Shown here piece by piece: positions 1 to 10,323 of a stretch of 64,000 bases of DNA. The notes below the pieces were generated by a model. The model did not search any database. It had not been told where the DNA came from and saw nothing but the letters and a program-made list of their open reading frames with translations. The position numbers and the translations under genes were made by a program. This stretch comes from Gyromitra esculenta (lineage: Eukaryota; Ascomycota; Pezizomycetes; Pezizales; Discinaceae): assembly GCA_038503075.1 (NCBI GenBank), contig JBCAML010000004.1, forward strand, positions 2,191,149-2,255,148, given 5' to 3'. Every line of letters starts with the position of its first letter. Position 1 is the stretch's first letter.

Positions 1-738
1 GGGGTTTTAACTTCTTTGTCTCACTAATACATCGGAAGCAAAAAATATATTTTAGCTCTTTCGGGTACGTGCGTATCTTCTTTCCTAGATCTAAGACCTA
101 AGTTCTCTTTAATATTCACTCTATTCGCATATACTTTGGCCACGATTCTTGAAGTACGCGGTGGGGACTGGGACCGTCGATCCCACGCGTCCCCCCTGGT
201 GTAAGAGGAGCAGCTTTGTTTGGCACTAAGGGCTTGGGATCGGTAGGAGGTATTTTGTGGGGGGAATCTATATGGTGAATCTAGACTGTGGACAGAGGGA
301 CACTATCTATCACTTAATAGGCTTGATTTGGTGGATGCTGGAGTACGTGTTTATCTCTTTTAAGCCTACTATATGGGGAACGCAGGGAGCAGACTCCGAT
401 CGATCTGGATAACATGATAAATAGTGGTAGATTTTATGCCATAAAATGGATACAAGGAGGTGGCAATGTAGTTTCTATAATCTAAATACAAGGCGATTTT
501 GCCAATCTTCACGGGAGGGAGGTTTAGAGGTGCTGAGAGCCCCATCGCGAGCGCTCTAGAGAGTTTTTGCAATAGTGAAATACGAATATACGCCTATAGC
601 TTGCTTTTGATTTATGTATATAATATTACGCGTATGTGTCTAAAGTCTGGTGTTGCCAACTAAAACGCACTGGGCCCGGCTGTTACTGTTCACTATCCAA
701 ATCACGCAAAATCACTCGTCCTCTACTTCCAACACAAG

Positions 739-1015
739 TGTTGAATAGAATAAATATATATTAGATCTGCGCAACGCGGTGAAGAGAGAAGAGAGAAGAG
801 AAACGAATAACGAGCATAGGGCTCCTATATATGTATACTCTTAATAGAGTCATAAAATCTGTACTATAGGGGGGTTGTTTGAGCGCCAAATAGTTCGGCC
901 CGGAAACCCCCCATAGTAGCTAAAGCCTCCAGTCGAATCGGGATTTCGTCGGGGACGTCGTGAACCCTAGGAAGTTTATAGATATATGCCATATATCCGG
1001 CGACGGGTTTATGAG
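739..1015 (-). repeat. diverged LTR-like repeat, copy A
   Basis: Read on the minus strand, this segment aligns by eye with the plus strand of 12540-12827. Shared blocks are the terminal TATTCAACA-like end, a GAAGAGA-rich tract, a TATATA-containing stretch, GCGCC..AATAG, and CCTAGGAAG followed by ATATAT..CCATATAT. The TATA-like box, pyrimidine-rich leader and CA end are what fungal LTRs look like. No internal retroelement coding is nearby, so it would be a solo LTR or fragment. The other boundary is not resolved. Confidence 0.5.
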
Positions 1016-1666
1016 GTTGGGGAATTCTTTTCGAAAGGCTAATTTTTTAGTTTCATTTTTATCTAGCCGTACGATTTTCTACCCTAGGAGTATGACGTCG
1101 AATAGGGCCAATTTTGTTTGGCGATGTGACGTCATATGCGTAACACGGGATTGGTACAGAGAATTTGCTGTTTGACTGTTATATTACTCAGCCATCCCCA
1201 AACATAAGGATAACATCACGCTTTAGGTGTATGCAATCAATCTATGAGCAGTTTTTTCACTATGGCTGAATTAACATTCTCTACAAGTTCGTGGGCGTGG
1301 TGGGACATAGTTAGTTCTCTTTGCGAGATTACATTGATGGAAAGATGTTACTTTGAAAGTGTTTAGTAACTCTCACTTAAAGAGTTGAACCGTCCGTCTG
1401 CTGCTGTTTTGTAGCCAGATTCAATTCATCCGATTACATGGTGGAATTTAGAACTTATCATCTGAAGTCTTGCATGCAGTTTCGTAAGGGGTCTCCAAGG
1501 TTGAGTGGGATGAATCAGAGGCGCGCATAGGCACTATTATAAAGATTATTAATTCAGTATATGAAAGATTGGTTTCATAGTAACTTTCGGATCTGTAGAG
1601 GAGCTGTGGTTGGTCAAATCCATCTTCTGCAAGCGTAAAAAATATCGAGTGATAAATCATGAATCA

Positions 1667-1760
1667 TGAATGCCTCATTAGTAAGTAAGTAAGTAAGTAA
1701 ATTTCATAATGCCTCATTAGATAGATAGATTAATCATACACGCATGAATGCCTCATTATG
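1667..1760. repeat. short interspersed phrase repeat with GTAA and GATA microsatellites
   Basis: Three copies of AATGCCTCATTA occur about 40 bases apart. They are separated by a (GTAA)n run near 1681-1701 and a short (GATA)n run near 1720-1731. Confidence 0.7.
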
Positions 1761-2479
1761 GGGACAGTAGCCACCCGATCTGGTATTCGCGGGTTTATTT
1801 TTGAGTTTCTAGTATAAATTAGGCTTCGGATTATTGGTATTGCGTATTCGAGAGGCGTCTAAGGGGCGCCGACTGTAAGGTTCGGACTGCCTTCGTGTAA
1901 TTTCAAAAATTTAAAGATGAAAGCTCTAGTCTAAAACCCTCGAGATGCTTTCGTCTCTTTCGACATTATTCTAGTTTCGCAGCTGATTTGTCGCGTGGTG
2001 GTCATTTCCTACATTTTGTGTTGACGGATTTTCTCTATTCTCAATAAATAAATTTAGTTTTATATGAATTTTTCGCTATGCGAGCATTGTACATTCGTTC
2101 TATAAAGAAAATCTCACGATGGTTAGCCCATTGTTGATGTGCACATATATGTAACTGCCTTTATTAGCGGTGGGGCCTAGCGTTGAAATTCTATGGACTT
2201 GATGGTCCTGACGGTCGATTTTTTTTTAAAAAAATAGAGGGAAACGTTTATAAGACGAAATATCTGCCCTCTCTTTCCTCCACGCAACCACCACACTTTC
2301 CTGTGGACATCAAATTCTCTTCAATCATATTCATTTTTCTTTCAACAACCTACCAATCCCCCACCTTGATATACATTTAAATTTCGTCCCTTATCCGCGT
2401 AACTTTCCTAATTCCTCTTTGTTGGGATAAATAAATCCTCTTGGGATAAAGTTGTGCTATCAGGAGGAAGAAACCTGCC

Positions 2480-2935
2480 TAACTGACGACGTGTGAGTTT
2501 CTTTTTTGCTTCATTTCTGGATCGAATACAGTATCTAACGATTTCCTGCTACTCTTAGAGAATCACGCTGAGAGCAGATCTTCTCGTTAGGAGAAAGCTT
2601 GCATAGGCAGCAGATTGTGAGTTCCCCATGTTTCATTTTTGATTCGAATAACCGTATCTAATGATTTCCTGCTAGTATCAGAGCATCTTGCTCAGGTAAG
2701 ACCGTCTCGTTAGGAGAGGATCAGCTTAGCTAGCGACTTGTTAGTTCTTTTCCCTGACTCTTTTCTGATTTGAGTCCAATATCTAATAATTTTCTGCTGG
2801 GATGAAAGCAATCTGTAGAGCACAGAAGGGCATACCATCCGTCCGTTCATTTAACAACCGAGTTCTCTCCCCTGCTCCGTTTCTGATTCAAATATCATAT
2901 CTAATAATTTCCTGCTATGATGAAAGACGCTTGCA
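2480..2935 (+). repeat. four tandem ~120-base units resembling short introns
   Basis: The core TATCTAA-RATTT-YCTGCT recurs at about 2531, 2653, 2779 and 2897, so the period is 118-126 bases. In the first two units the core sits inside a complete intron signature: GTGAGT at 2493 to TTAG at 2558, and GTGAGT at 2617 to CTAG at 2675, each with CTAAC/CTAAT at the branch position. Unit three starts GTTAGT at 2740. Unit four has a weakened donor (GAGT near 2860). Between units lie about 58-base exon-like segments sharing TCTCGTTAGGAGA. The array ends just before the ATG at 2945, so it probably lies in the 5' leader of that gene. Confidence 0.7.
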
Positions 2936-2944
2936 ACCTCAAAA

Positions 2945-3776
2945 ATGACTTCGTATATGTACACGTACTCGGAAGCATCTTCCCGCAGCGCATCAACTGC
3001 ATCAGCGTCCGAATTGGCGGTCCCCGATTTTCAATTGATTTCTAGGCCGACCATCCGATACGGTGACATGAGATTCACATTAAACGCTGCTACTATTTCG
3101 TTAATTCAATTCGTCCAAAGCACGCCCGCTTGGAGGGCTGCGGACAATGGTCGTGTTTTCGGAGGTGTGGGAACAGAGAAGTACGGGCTTCGTAGGGGAG
3201 CGGCCAATCTGGTTCGCTATACAGAGTATTACCATTACCTGCGCGACCAGTACTGTCTCCTTAATGGAAGGGAGCTCAGAAGCGTCGGAGAAATCATCGA
3301 TGGCTTGATTGAACACTTCGAGGCTGAATACCGCCCGAAGTTCCAGGAAGAGATGGTGAGGGTATACCTCCTCCTCACCGCGAAGATCGATGACGCAGTA
3401 CTGTATGAGTATCTTGCATCTGCCGAAAAGTTCCCCCGGAAACTCCAGGGAGGGTCCCCAGAGGACGATGCCGTGATGGATTACTTGGATAACTTCGTCG
3501 ATTTGGTCGTTTCAAACATCACGACAACTCCTCACCACTTTGAGTACCTCATGTGGCAGAATCTAGATAACAGTTTCTATGAACGTGCGAAGGCTGGCGA
3601 GACCCATGGCGGATTTTTCGCCTTCGCAGTTGGGGAGCGTTCAAAACATCCCCTTAGTAGGGAACAAAGGTTTTGGGAACTTGAGAACAAGTAAGTGCTA
3701 AGTCATCAATCCCCCGGAGGAACTGTGAAAATTGACTTAAAATAGGATCCTCACAAAGTACCACGGCCGGTGGTAA
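2945..3776 (+). CDS. hypothetical protein, two exons, unrecognised family
   Basis: I do not recognise this family. Exon 1 is 2945-3690 and exon 2 is 3746-3776. The 55-base intron has GTAAGT at its 5' end, TGACTTA as a likely branch site and AATAG at its 3' end. Splicing replaces the stop that follows codon 249 with a short tail ending HGRW, giving about 258 residues. The protein opens with a Ser/Ala/Tyr-rich, probably disordered segment (about 1-25). An acidic-aromatic globular part follows, with no signal peptide, no clear membrane segment and no catalytic motif I can name. The ATG at 2945 follows AAAA, a reasonable fungal start context. The four-unit intron-like array immediately upstream is the most striking part of the locus. 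Confidence 0.7.
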
Positions 3777-4526
3777 CAAGACTAACAACATACACGGAGT
3801 TTTTGTCGAGGAATCAGAGAAAGCGGTCATAAGTACCGCAAAAGAATGGATTAGCTGTGGTATGATTGTTCTCTGACCCCCCCGCCCTGACCCGTCCGTC
3901 GTCGTTGTTTCTTCGGGTTTGTTAGGTGTGTGTCGTTTTTGAAGTTATAAACTTTTTTCATACAAGAGTATGATTATAAACCTCCGCTATATCCACGGGA
4001 GGATTGAATTCCTTTGCAACTCTCTTTCCGATTGTATCCGTGACGACAGTTTTCTAAGCAGACTAGGCAAGTCTCAGTCGCCCCCGTGCGAAGATAGTAC
4101 TCAACCCATGTTAATCAAGTAGCTGTGTATGATGAGTTGGGGTTGGTGACGCGAGTTCAAGTGGGGTTTGCAGAATGCCAGCGGTCGTTGGAGATATATA
4201 CGTAAGGGGTTTGGGTACGAGTGACACGCGATGAACCATCCCTACATCATAATTCCAATCTTAAGCGTTTATATGCGATACGCTGCTGAGAGTTTTGATA
4301 ACTTATATCTATTCCATCATTATGGTCCAACCAACTAAATAGTATGTTATACACGCCCAACATTTACTTTTCGCCCTCACCCCATCCCAATCCGTCGTAA
4401 ATCCAGTATATGAAAACAGTGGCTCGCTGATACGTTCCGACATTCAATCAAACAGATATAAAACAACATAAGAACCATGCACTCGCTCCAGAAATGTCAT
4501 AATAGGTCCAACCCCACCGTCACCCT
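3777..4526. other. intergenic region, convergent gene ends
   Basis: This lies between the 3' end of the orphan gene and the 3' end of akr1, so it should contain both terminators. I see no further gene or repeat in it. Confidence 0.5.
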
Positions 4527-7056
4527 TCAAATACCTTCTTCCTCTGCTGCAAGTCTTTGATACCTCCCTCCCCCACCACTACCACCAGTAGCCCTCATCC
4601 TTGGTGGCGTTTCATACATATTGAAATAATCCACTGGTCCACCTCCCAACAGCGCCTCTCCGCCACTCTGTTTATTCGGCTTCAACAATGGGGCAGGATC
4701 GCACCAAAAATCTTTACAGTTCGTAATGACACCACGTGAGAATGGGTTCCCCCTTCTCCTTCTCACTGAACCACTGCCAGCTTCTTTCGTAATGTTTACA
4801 AATGCACCGACACCGAGTGCCTTCTTGACTTTGGTAAAGCAGGTATCATGTCCGCCGTGTCTGCCGCCACGACCGTGCCCGTGCCCGTGCCCATGACCGT
4901 GACCGTGACCATGACCGTGGCTGTGACCGACAGCTGGATCGGGCCCTCGATCGGACGGATTGAGTTGTGCACCGTCCATTGACGTTGATCCAGCAGCGAT
5001 GGTGGATGCGACGGCTGAGGCGACCTTGCCCTGGTCGAAATGATGATGGTGACGGTCGCCGTGCATCGATTCGTATGTGGTCTGTGCACGGGCAATTTGG
5101 ACGAATTGAACCACAAGCAGCATTGTGACCCAAGTAGTTTGGGCGCACGCCCATAGGCAAATGTAAACCGTGAATGGATCCTGAAGCACCGGGGAGCAAA
5201 AAGGTTCGGCTAGGATGCTGCATTGGGGATCTGGGATAGCGTCGAGGAGGTCAAAGTGGACTAGGGCCAGTCGGACGAGAATGAATATGCCAACTTCTAA
5301 ACTGAGGACAAACAAGAAGAATTGACGGTGATTCTTGACCCCAATGCAGTTGAAAACCCAAGGACAATGACTTGATTGATTTATTCAGCATCAACAATGT
5401 TGGACCGTTTCTGAGAGGGAAGACTCACTGGTCATGTTTTGCAACACATCTCGCACATCTCTTGCAATGCTTAGCTCGCAACGGCATTCTCACCATACAA
5501 TGAACGCAGAAATTCTCGGAATCATATTTCCACAAGGACAATAGGTCTTCAATCACAGTTTTCTGCTCCGTTACGCTAGAAAGCTTGGGGATATAACCAG
5601 GATCGTACATCATGCAGATAGTGTAAAAGTAAACACAAAAACCCAAAGCCGTGGCAAATAACATGTTGCTAAAAGGTGCTGTATTAAAGGTGTCTTTTTC
5701 ATCAGGCGCAAAAAGTCAACATTCATTCCTTCGTCTATTTGGACCCATGGTTTGGGCTTAATATATTCTCTGCAATACAAAAAGAGGGGGTTATTACTAG
5801 GTAGTATGTTGAAAATCCATCGCTCTGTAATCCAGAACGCCGTTGCTGCAAATATCCCTGCCAAATAAGGTGTTTTATACATCGCTTTCTCACCACCATC
5901 CCCGTAATCCAATGCTTTGTCCGCAATCCAATGTAGTCCCGCCCCCATAATTGCTGCTACAGGCACCCCCAAGAGCCATGGTAGATGAGTTAAACACATA
6001 GAAACAGCCCAGATAATAACTATAGGCCAGAGAAAGAAGAATTTGTGTAAAATCGCAGTCTTGTCAGCCACTCTAACACCCAGAATCGTCCCTTTAGGGT
6101 GGATCGGATTTCCTTGTTTATCATATCCGCACTCTTCCAGCGCGTCCCACCAAACCCTTTGAGTCTTAAGTTCCTCTGCCACAGTCGCTGGAGCTTTGCC
6201 TTCGTTGTTCTTGACAAACCTATCGGAGCCGTACTCGATGAGTTTCTGTATACAATCAAAATTACCCCGTACTAGCGCCCAGTGCAATGCGGTAAACCCA
6301 TTATCATCTACCGCATGTATATCTGCTCCCCAGCGCAGAAACAAATCTACGCTAGACGCATATCCTTTATAAGCTGCCCACATTAGAGAGGTGTGCAGCT
6401 GTGGATCCGTAGAATCCACTGGTATGCCATGATGTAGCAGTAACACCAACAGCAAGAGGTTGCCATCAAATGTTGCAAGGTGAAGAATGTTGTATCCATG
6501 GACATCAGTTAGTAATGGGTCGGCGCCGTTCCGTAGGAAAAGATTAACGGTGTAGTAATGCCCTCGTTGCGCAGCCCACATAGCTGGCGATGCTACTGAT
6601 TCTCCACCCTTTGCGTTGACGTCTGCGCCTCGCTCAATAAGAAGCTTGCAGACCGCGTATCGGTTGTTTATCGCTGCCCACTATAATTTTCACGTTTCAG
6701 ATTAGTAAAAATTTCCCCATGTCTGAGTTGGTAGGTGAGAACGATTAGAGCGGGAGGGGAAAAAAAATGTTGGGGGGGATTACATGTAACGGTCCGACCC
6801 CCTCAGAATCTACCCAGTCTGCCGCAACCTTCCCGCTGTCCAGCAACGCTTTGACAGCAACCTCATCGCCTAACATACTCAACTTCACGATATCGTCCTT
6901 GAGGTCCAGCTCCGGCGGCGGCTCGCTCGCCATCATGTCCCTCAACTCCACGGTATCTGTATCTACCGCTGGCGGTGCAACGGAGCTCTTCGAAGGAGTT
7001 AGGAACCCTGGCGCATGTGAACGCTGGTTATCATGGCGCGTAGAACTGCTGGCCAT
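4527..7056 (-). CDS. akr1: ankyrin-repeat DHHC palmitoyltransferase (Akr1 type)
   Basis: Protein S-acyltransferase of the Akr1/DHHC family, which attaches palmitate to cysteines of membrane proteins at the Golgi and endosomes. Four exons: 7056-6784, 6680-5798, 5693-5429 and 5370-4527, about 754 residues, a normal length for the family. The N-terminal cytosolic part holds several ankyrin repeats (about 60-270; motifs such as GADIHAVDDNGFTALHWA). Hydrophobic membrane segments follow. Next comes a cysteine-rich domain reading CKRCARCVAKHD then, across the third intron, HHCPW: the catalytic DHHC near residues 473-476. TTYE near 571 matches the conserved TTxE motif. Intron 1 has a TACTAAT branch site. 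The tail carries an unusual Gly-His alternating run (about 622-645). Intron 2 (5797-5694) was placed to restore the frame and a conserved NTAPFSN-like segment, so it is the least certain junction. Confidence 0.93.
4860..4925 (-). repeat. short tandem repeat coding a Gly-His run in akr1
   Basis: Repeated hexamers of the CCGTGA/CCATGA/CCGTGC type (plus strand) encode alternating Gly and His in the C-terminal tail of the palmitoyltransferase. It is in frame and does not disrupt the gene. Confidence 0.85.
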
Positions 7057-7969
7057 CTACTCGAATTATGAAAAATTTACGGTGAAATAGTGGTTAGATC
7101 CTCTTGGTACGATGGCGAAACGGACGGGAGAAATGGGTATGGGGATAGGATGTCGGGACTCAGCCTCCTAAAGTTAAAGCGTACCTGGTCGAATTTCGTG
7201 AGCTCGGTTCAGCTTGCGTACGTTGCCAAGTCATTAGTCGCCACGTGATCTGCTTGACCCTTGCAGAGGCTTGGCTTTTTCCAGTCACGGATTCTCACTC
7301 TTCGGCTTTTTATGCAACGCTATCTCGATGCTTTCTATCATTATACGTGGTTCCAGTCTCCATTCAAATTCTAGGGTTGGGTGTTCAGTCGAGTTGCCTG
7401 TGGCTGTTGTGTGACTGGGACATACGAGTGATAGATAGTGATTATGATGGGGGTAACTGCTTTTAAAAACGTTTGAAACCAAGAAACTTGACCACCAGCG
7501 AGAGTGTATGCTGATTTCCTGTCCCTCAACGGACATATCTACCGTCATTATGCTCCTTAATGGCCTTGTTTTGCTATAACTATTACTACCTTCAAATTCT
7601 ATCCAATTCAGATCTGAATTTCTTGATTATGAGCAGCCCTCGCCCTCGCCCTCACCCACCCCCACCAGCCTTCCTCCCTCTCTTACAGGATCGAGCCCAA
7701 CTCGAATTCCTCAAGCCAACACACTCATGGTACGAGAACTAACAAAGACATAAATAGAACGGTGTTAGGTAACTAAGAGGAAAAAGAACAACTAAGGGCT
7801 GATCGCTAACCGATAAGGGGTTTAGACAACCAGTCTATCACCTCTGATGGTCCATAGTCCCAGACACCTTAAATAAACAACAAATAGTAACTACATGTAA
7901 GTTAAAGTACATACATAGCATATCCACCGCCCATCAACCAATAATACAACATCCTAGCTCTATCCGCAG
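7057..7969. other. intergenic region between akr1 and the LrgAB-like gene
   Basis: This contains the promoter and 5' leader of akr1 (about 7057-7500) and the 3' flank of the LrgAB-like gene. A short CCCTCG/CCCTCA microsatellite lies near 7637. One TACATGTA octamer lies at 7892. I see no gene. Confidence 0.5.
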
Positions 7970-10053
7970 CTACTCCCCCACAATCTTCGAAACTACGCCT
8001 CCCATTAGCTCTCAGCAGTACCAAAAACCACCGAGAAAGAACTCACGAATCTGAACAACTGCAGGCACAGCAGTCAACACAACCATACTAGTCCCAAACA
8101 AAACCATCGATAACGAACTCAACGCAGCAGCTCTCGGATCTGTAGTTAAAAGATGCGCCGTCGTGATTGCCGCCGAGTTCATACCCAGTGAGACTCCACG
8201 CGTGACATAGTCGTCTTTAGGGATTCTTAAGAACTTTAGTATAGGTCCGCCGATAAGAACGCCGATAATTCCAGACGTGATGCAGAGGACGGCGGCGAGG
8301 TTTGGGTCTCCATCTATAGAGGGACTGTTAGCAGCACGGGAATGAAGTGGATAACTAGAGTAGAAGGACCTAGGTTATTAATGGACGGAATAGCCAAAGC
8401 TAGAGTTAAACTTCTCGCTGCGAACGAAAGTGACCGCCGGGACTCAATACCCAGAGAATAACAGATCGCGGGGTACGCAAATAGGCTGCCGACAGATAGA
8501 GCGATACCTGGGACTGCAATAATAGGTAGATGTCTTTTAAGCTCTTTGCGGTGAGAGTACATAGGCAGTGCCAATGCCACAATTGACACGTCGAGTACGG
8601 AAGCAAATATATCTCCTGCTCCTGGCAAAGGGAGGGACTTAGTCTGGCCGCGGAAGAGAGATAGGTACCGTGTTTTCGTGGAGTACTCGCGTAGTCCTTC
8701 CAAGAATGTTTCATGCAAGGTTAAGGAGAGTATGTAGAATGACAATACGGACAGGAGAGAGCACCCAAGCACTGGGTGAAGGATCCTGCGAACTTTTGGG
8801 GAGAACGAAAGAGCTATGGTGTAGGCGAGGACATTCAAACAAAGTTGAAGTGGCATCACATATGAAGTTGTGTATGTGATGGGGATGCCCATAAGGAAGA
8901 AAATAATGTAGGTGATTGTGTCCAGGTGCACCGTAAGGAAAGCAGCCCATCTCTGTGAATGAGAGAGCACGACATTTTCTTGCCGAAGCAAAGAAAAAAG
9001 CTCTGGTACATGGGAGACAAAAGCTGCCTCGGGACCGGGCCCTCGGACTCGGACTGTTTCAGCTGCGGGCTGAGGAGCTACAAGAGCTGGTCCCTCGAGA
9101 TCTTCGGTATAGGATATATTGAGTAGGGAGTCTTGAGGAGTATTTGCTATAGAGGACTCTTGGCTCGGTTCTGGGATGTTGGCTAATGGTATTGACTCTT
9201 GGAGTGATTCCGATGAGCTCTCTTCAAGAGAGCGTTTTGAGGTTTTTAAAAATATCTGAAGAGCCCGGACGAGATATGTTGTGGTTGTGAGCATAGATAT
9301 AAAACCAATCACTGCTCAGTTAAAGTTAGGACACGGCATGCGAGCGGTGGTTGCAATATCAACAGCATAAAAAATTGAAGAACTCTGCATCTAGGAAATG
9401 TATAAGAATATTTTGGTAACTAACAAAAAATCGCAATTATCTTGGCAATTTCGATGCCACCAATACTCGGGCTGAGGGGGAGGAGTATAAAACTAGGTGT
9501 GAAGAAGACGTTGATGTAACGCAGCGAGAAACCAGCCTACAAATATAGTAAAATAATAAGTTTTATTTCCAAATTATTCCACTGCATATTGCTTGTAGGG
9601 CATAGGTAACTATCGAGGATGGAGTTTGGACCTGGTAATTGATATAGGAGAGATGGATTGGAATGTAGTTCAAAGAGAGTCTATTACTCACTGGCACATC
9701 AATCACTTTTACAACTTGGCGAGTTTTCTTCTCGCCTAATACGGCATCACATCCAATAAGGCCAAAGAATAATAGAATCATGCAAGCGACACTTGGAGGA
9801 AACGACACTCCAGACAACCGTATCACGGAATCGATGCCCCAACATGCGAGTAGTATAAGAAAAATTCCGGCCGGAGTGTAGAGCCACGATACGAGCAGTC
9901 GCCGCCATGATGAACGCAGTGTCTAGAGGATTGAGAATTAGCCACGTGAGTCGTGTGCCAGTTGGAACGGGATGATCATCAGAAACCAGTTACCAGGTAA
10001 ACCGCCAAGCACGCATCTTTTAGTGGGGTTGGTTTTAAACTCTCTGAAGACAT
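7970..10053 (-). CDS. LrgA/LrgB-like membrane protein (glycolate/glycerate transporter-like)
   Basis: Fusion of an LrgA-like and an LrgB-like integral membrane domain, the arrangement seen in plant plastidial PLGG1 and in fungal homologues. The fungal substrate is not known to me. Six exons: 10053-9994, 9922-9692, 9536-9425, 9311-8370, 8313-8047 and 7992-7970, about 544 residues. Exons 2-3 encode the LrgA-like half (for example VSFPPSVACMILLF). A hydrophilic Ser/Glu-rich linker (about 155-235) follows. The LrgB-like half then carries LPLPGAGD near 362-367 and a long series of membrane helices with GVSLGMNSAAITTAH near the end. All junctions keep phase. The donor of intron 4 reads GTCCTT, which is poor, but the join restores NLDGDPNLAAVLCITSG, as expected for LrgB. 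The start ATG at 10053 is the first good one. It is divergent to the coiled-coil gene at 10324. Confidence 0.85.
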
Positions 10054-10323
10054 TGTGCAATCTTTGAATACAGGAATACTCCAACACCTTTCGTGCGAAA
10101 TTATCAAGCTTACATTCCTGTTGAGTTGCTCACGATAAGATAGACCTCGGCTTTCATGTAATCGCGGATAAACCCACCCGTTCCGCTTCCGGCTAGGCGA
10201 GAACCGAGAACCAAGCTTTTTAGCGTGAGCTTGGCTAAACAACATTTGTTGACACCCGACGGTTGAGCCTCCTCCGCTATAGCAATCTCTAACGACAAGC
10301 GACGAAGCTCTCCTCCATGAACA

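Larger units (their letters stand above)
1..2479. other. gene-free AT-rich region
   Basis: No open reading frame here has convincing protein character; all are short and lack family motifs. The stretch holds an LTR-like relic (739-1015), a short G/C-run inverted repeat at about 863-918, and a cluster of GTAA/GATA microsatellite with three copies of a 13-14 base phrase (about 1667-1760). The rest looks like decayed intergenic DNA. Confidence 0.6.

Noticed and set aside
7485..7500. GACCACCAGCGA, as in the end of 5S rRNA genes
   Set aside because: Only about a dozen bases match; the preceding 100 bases lack the rest of 5S rRNA.
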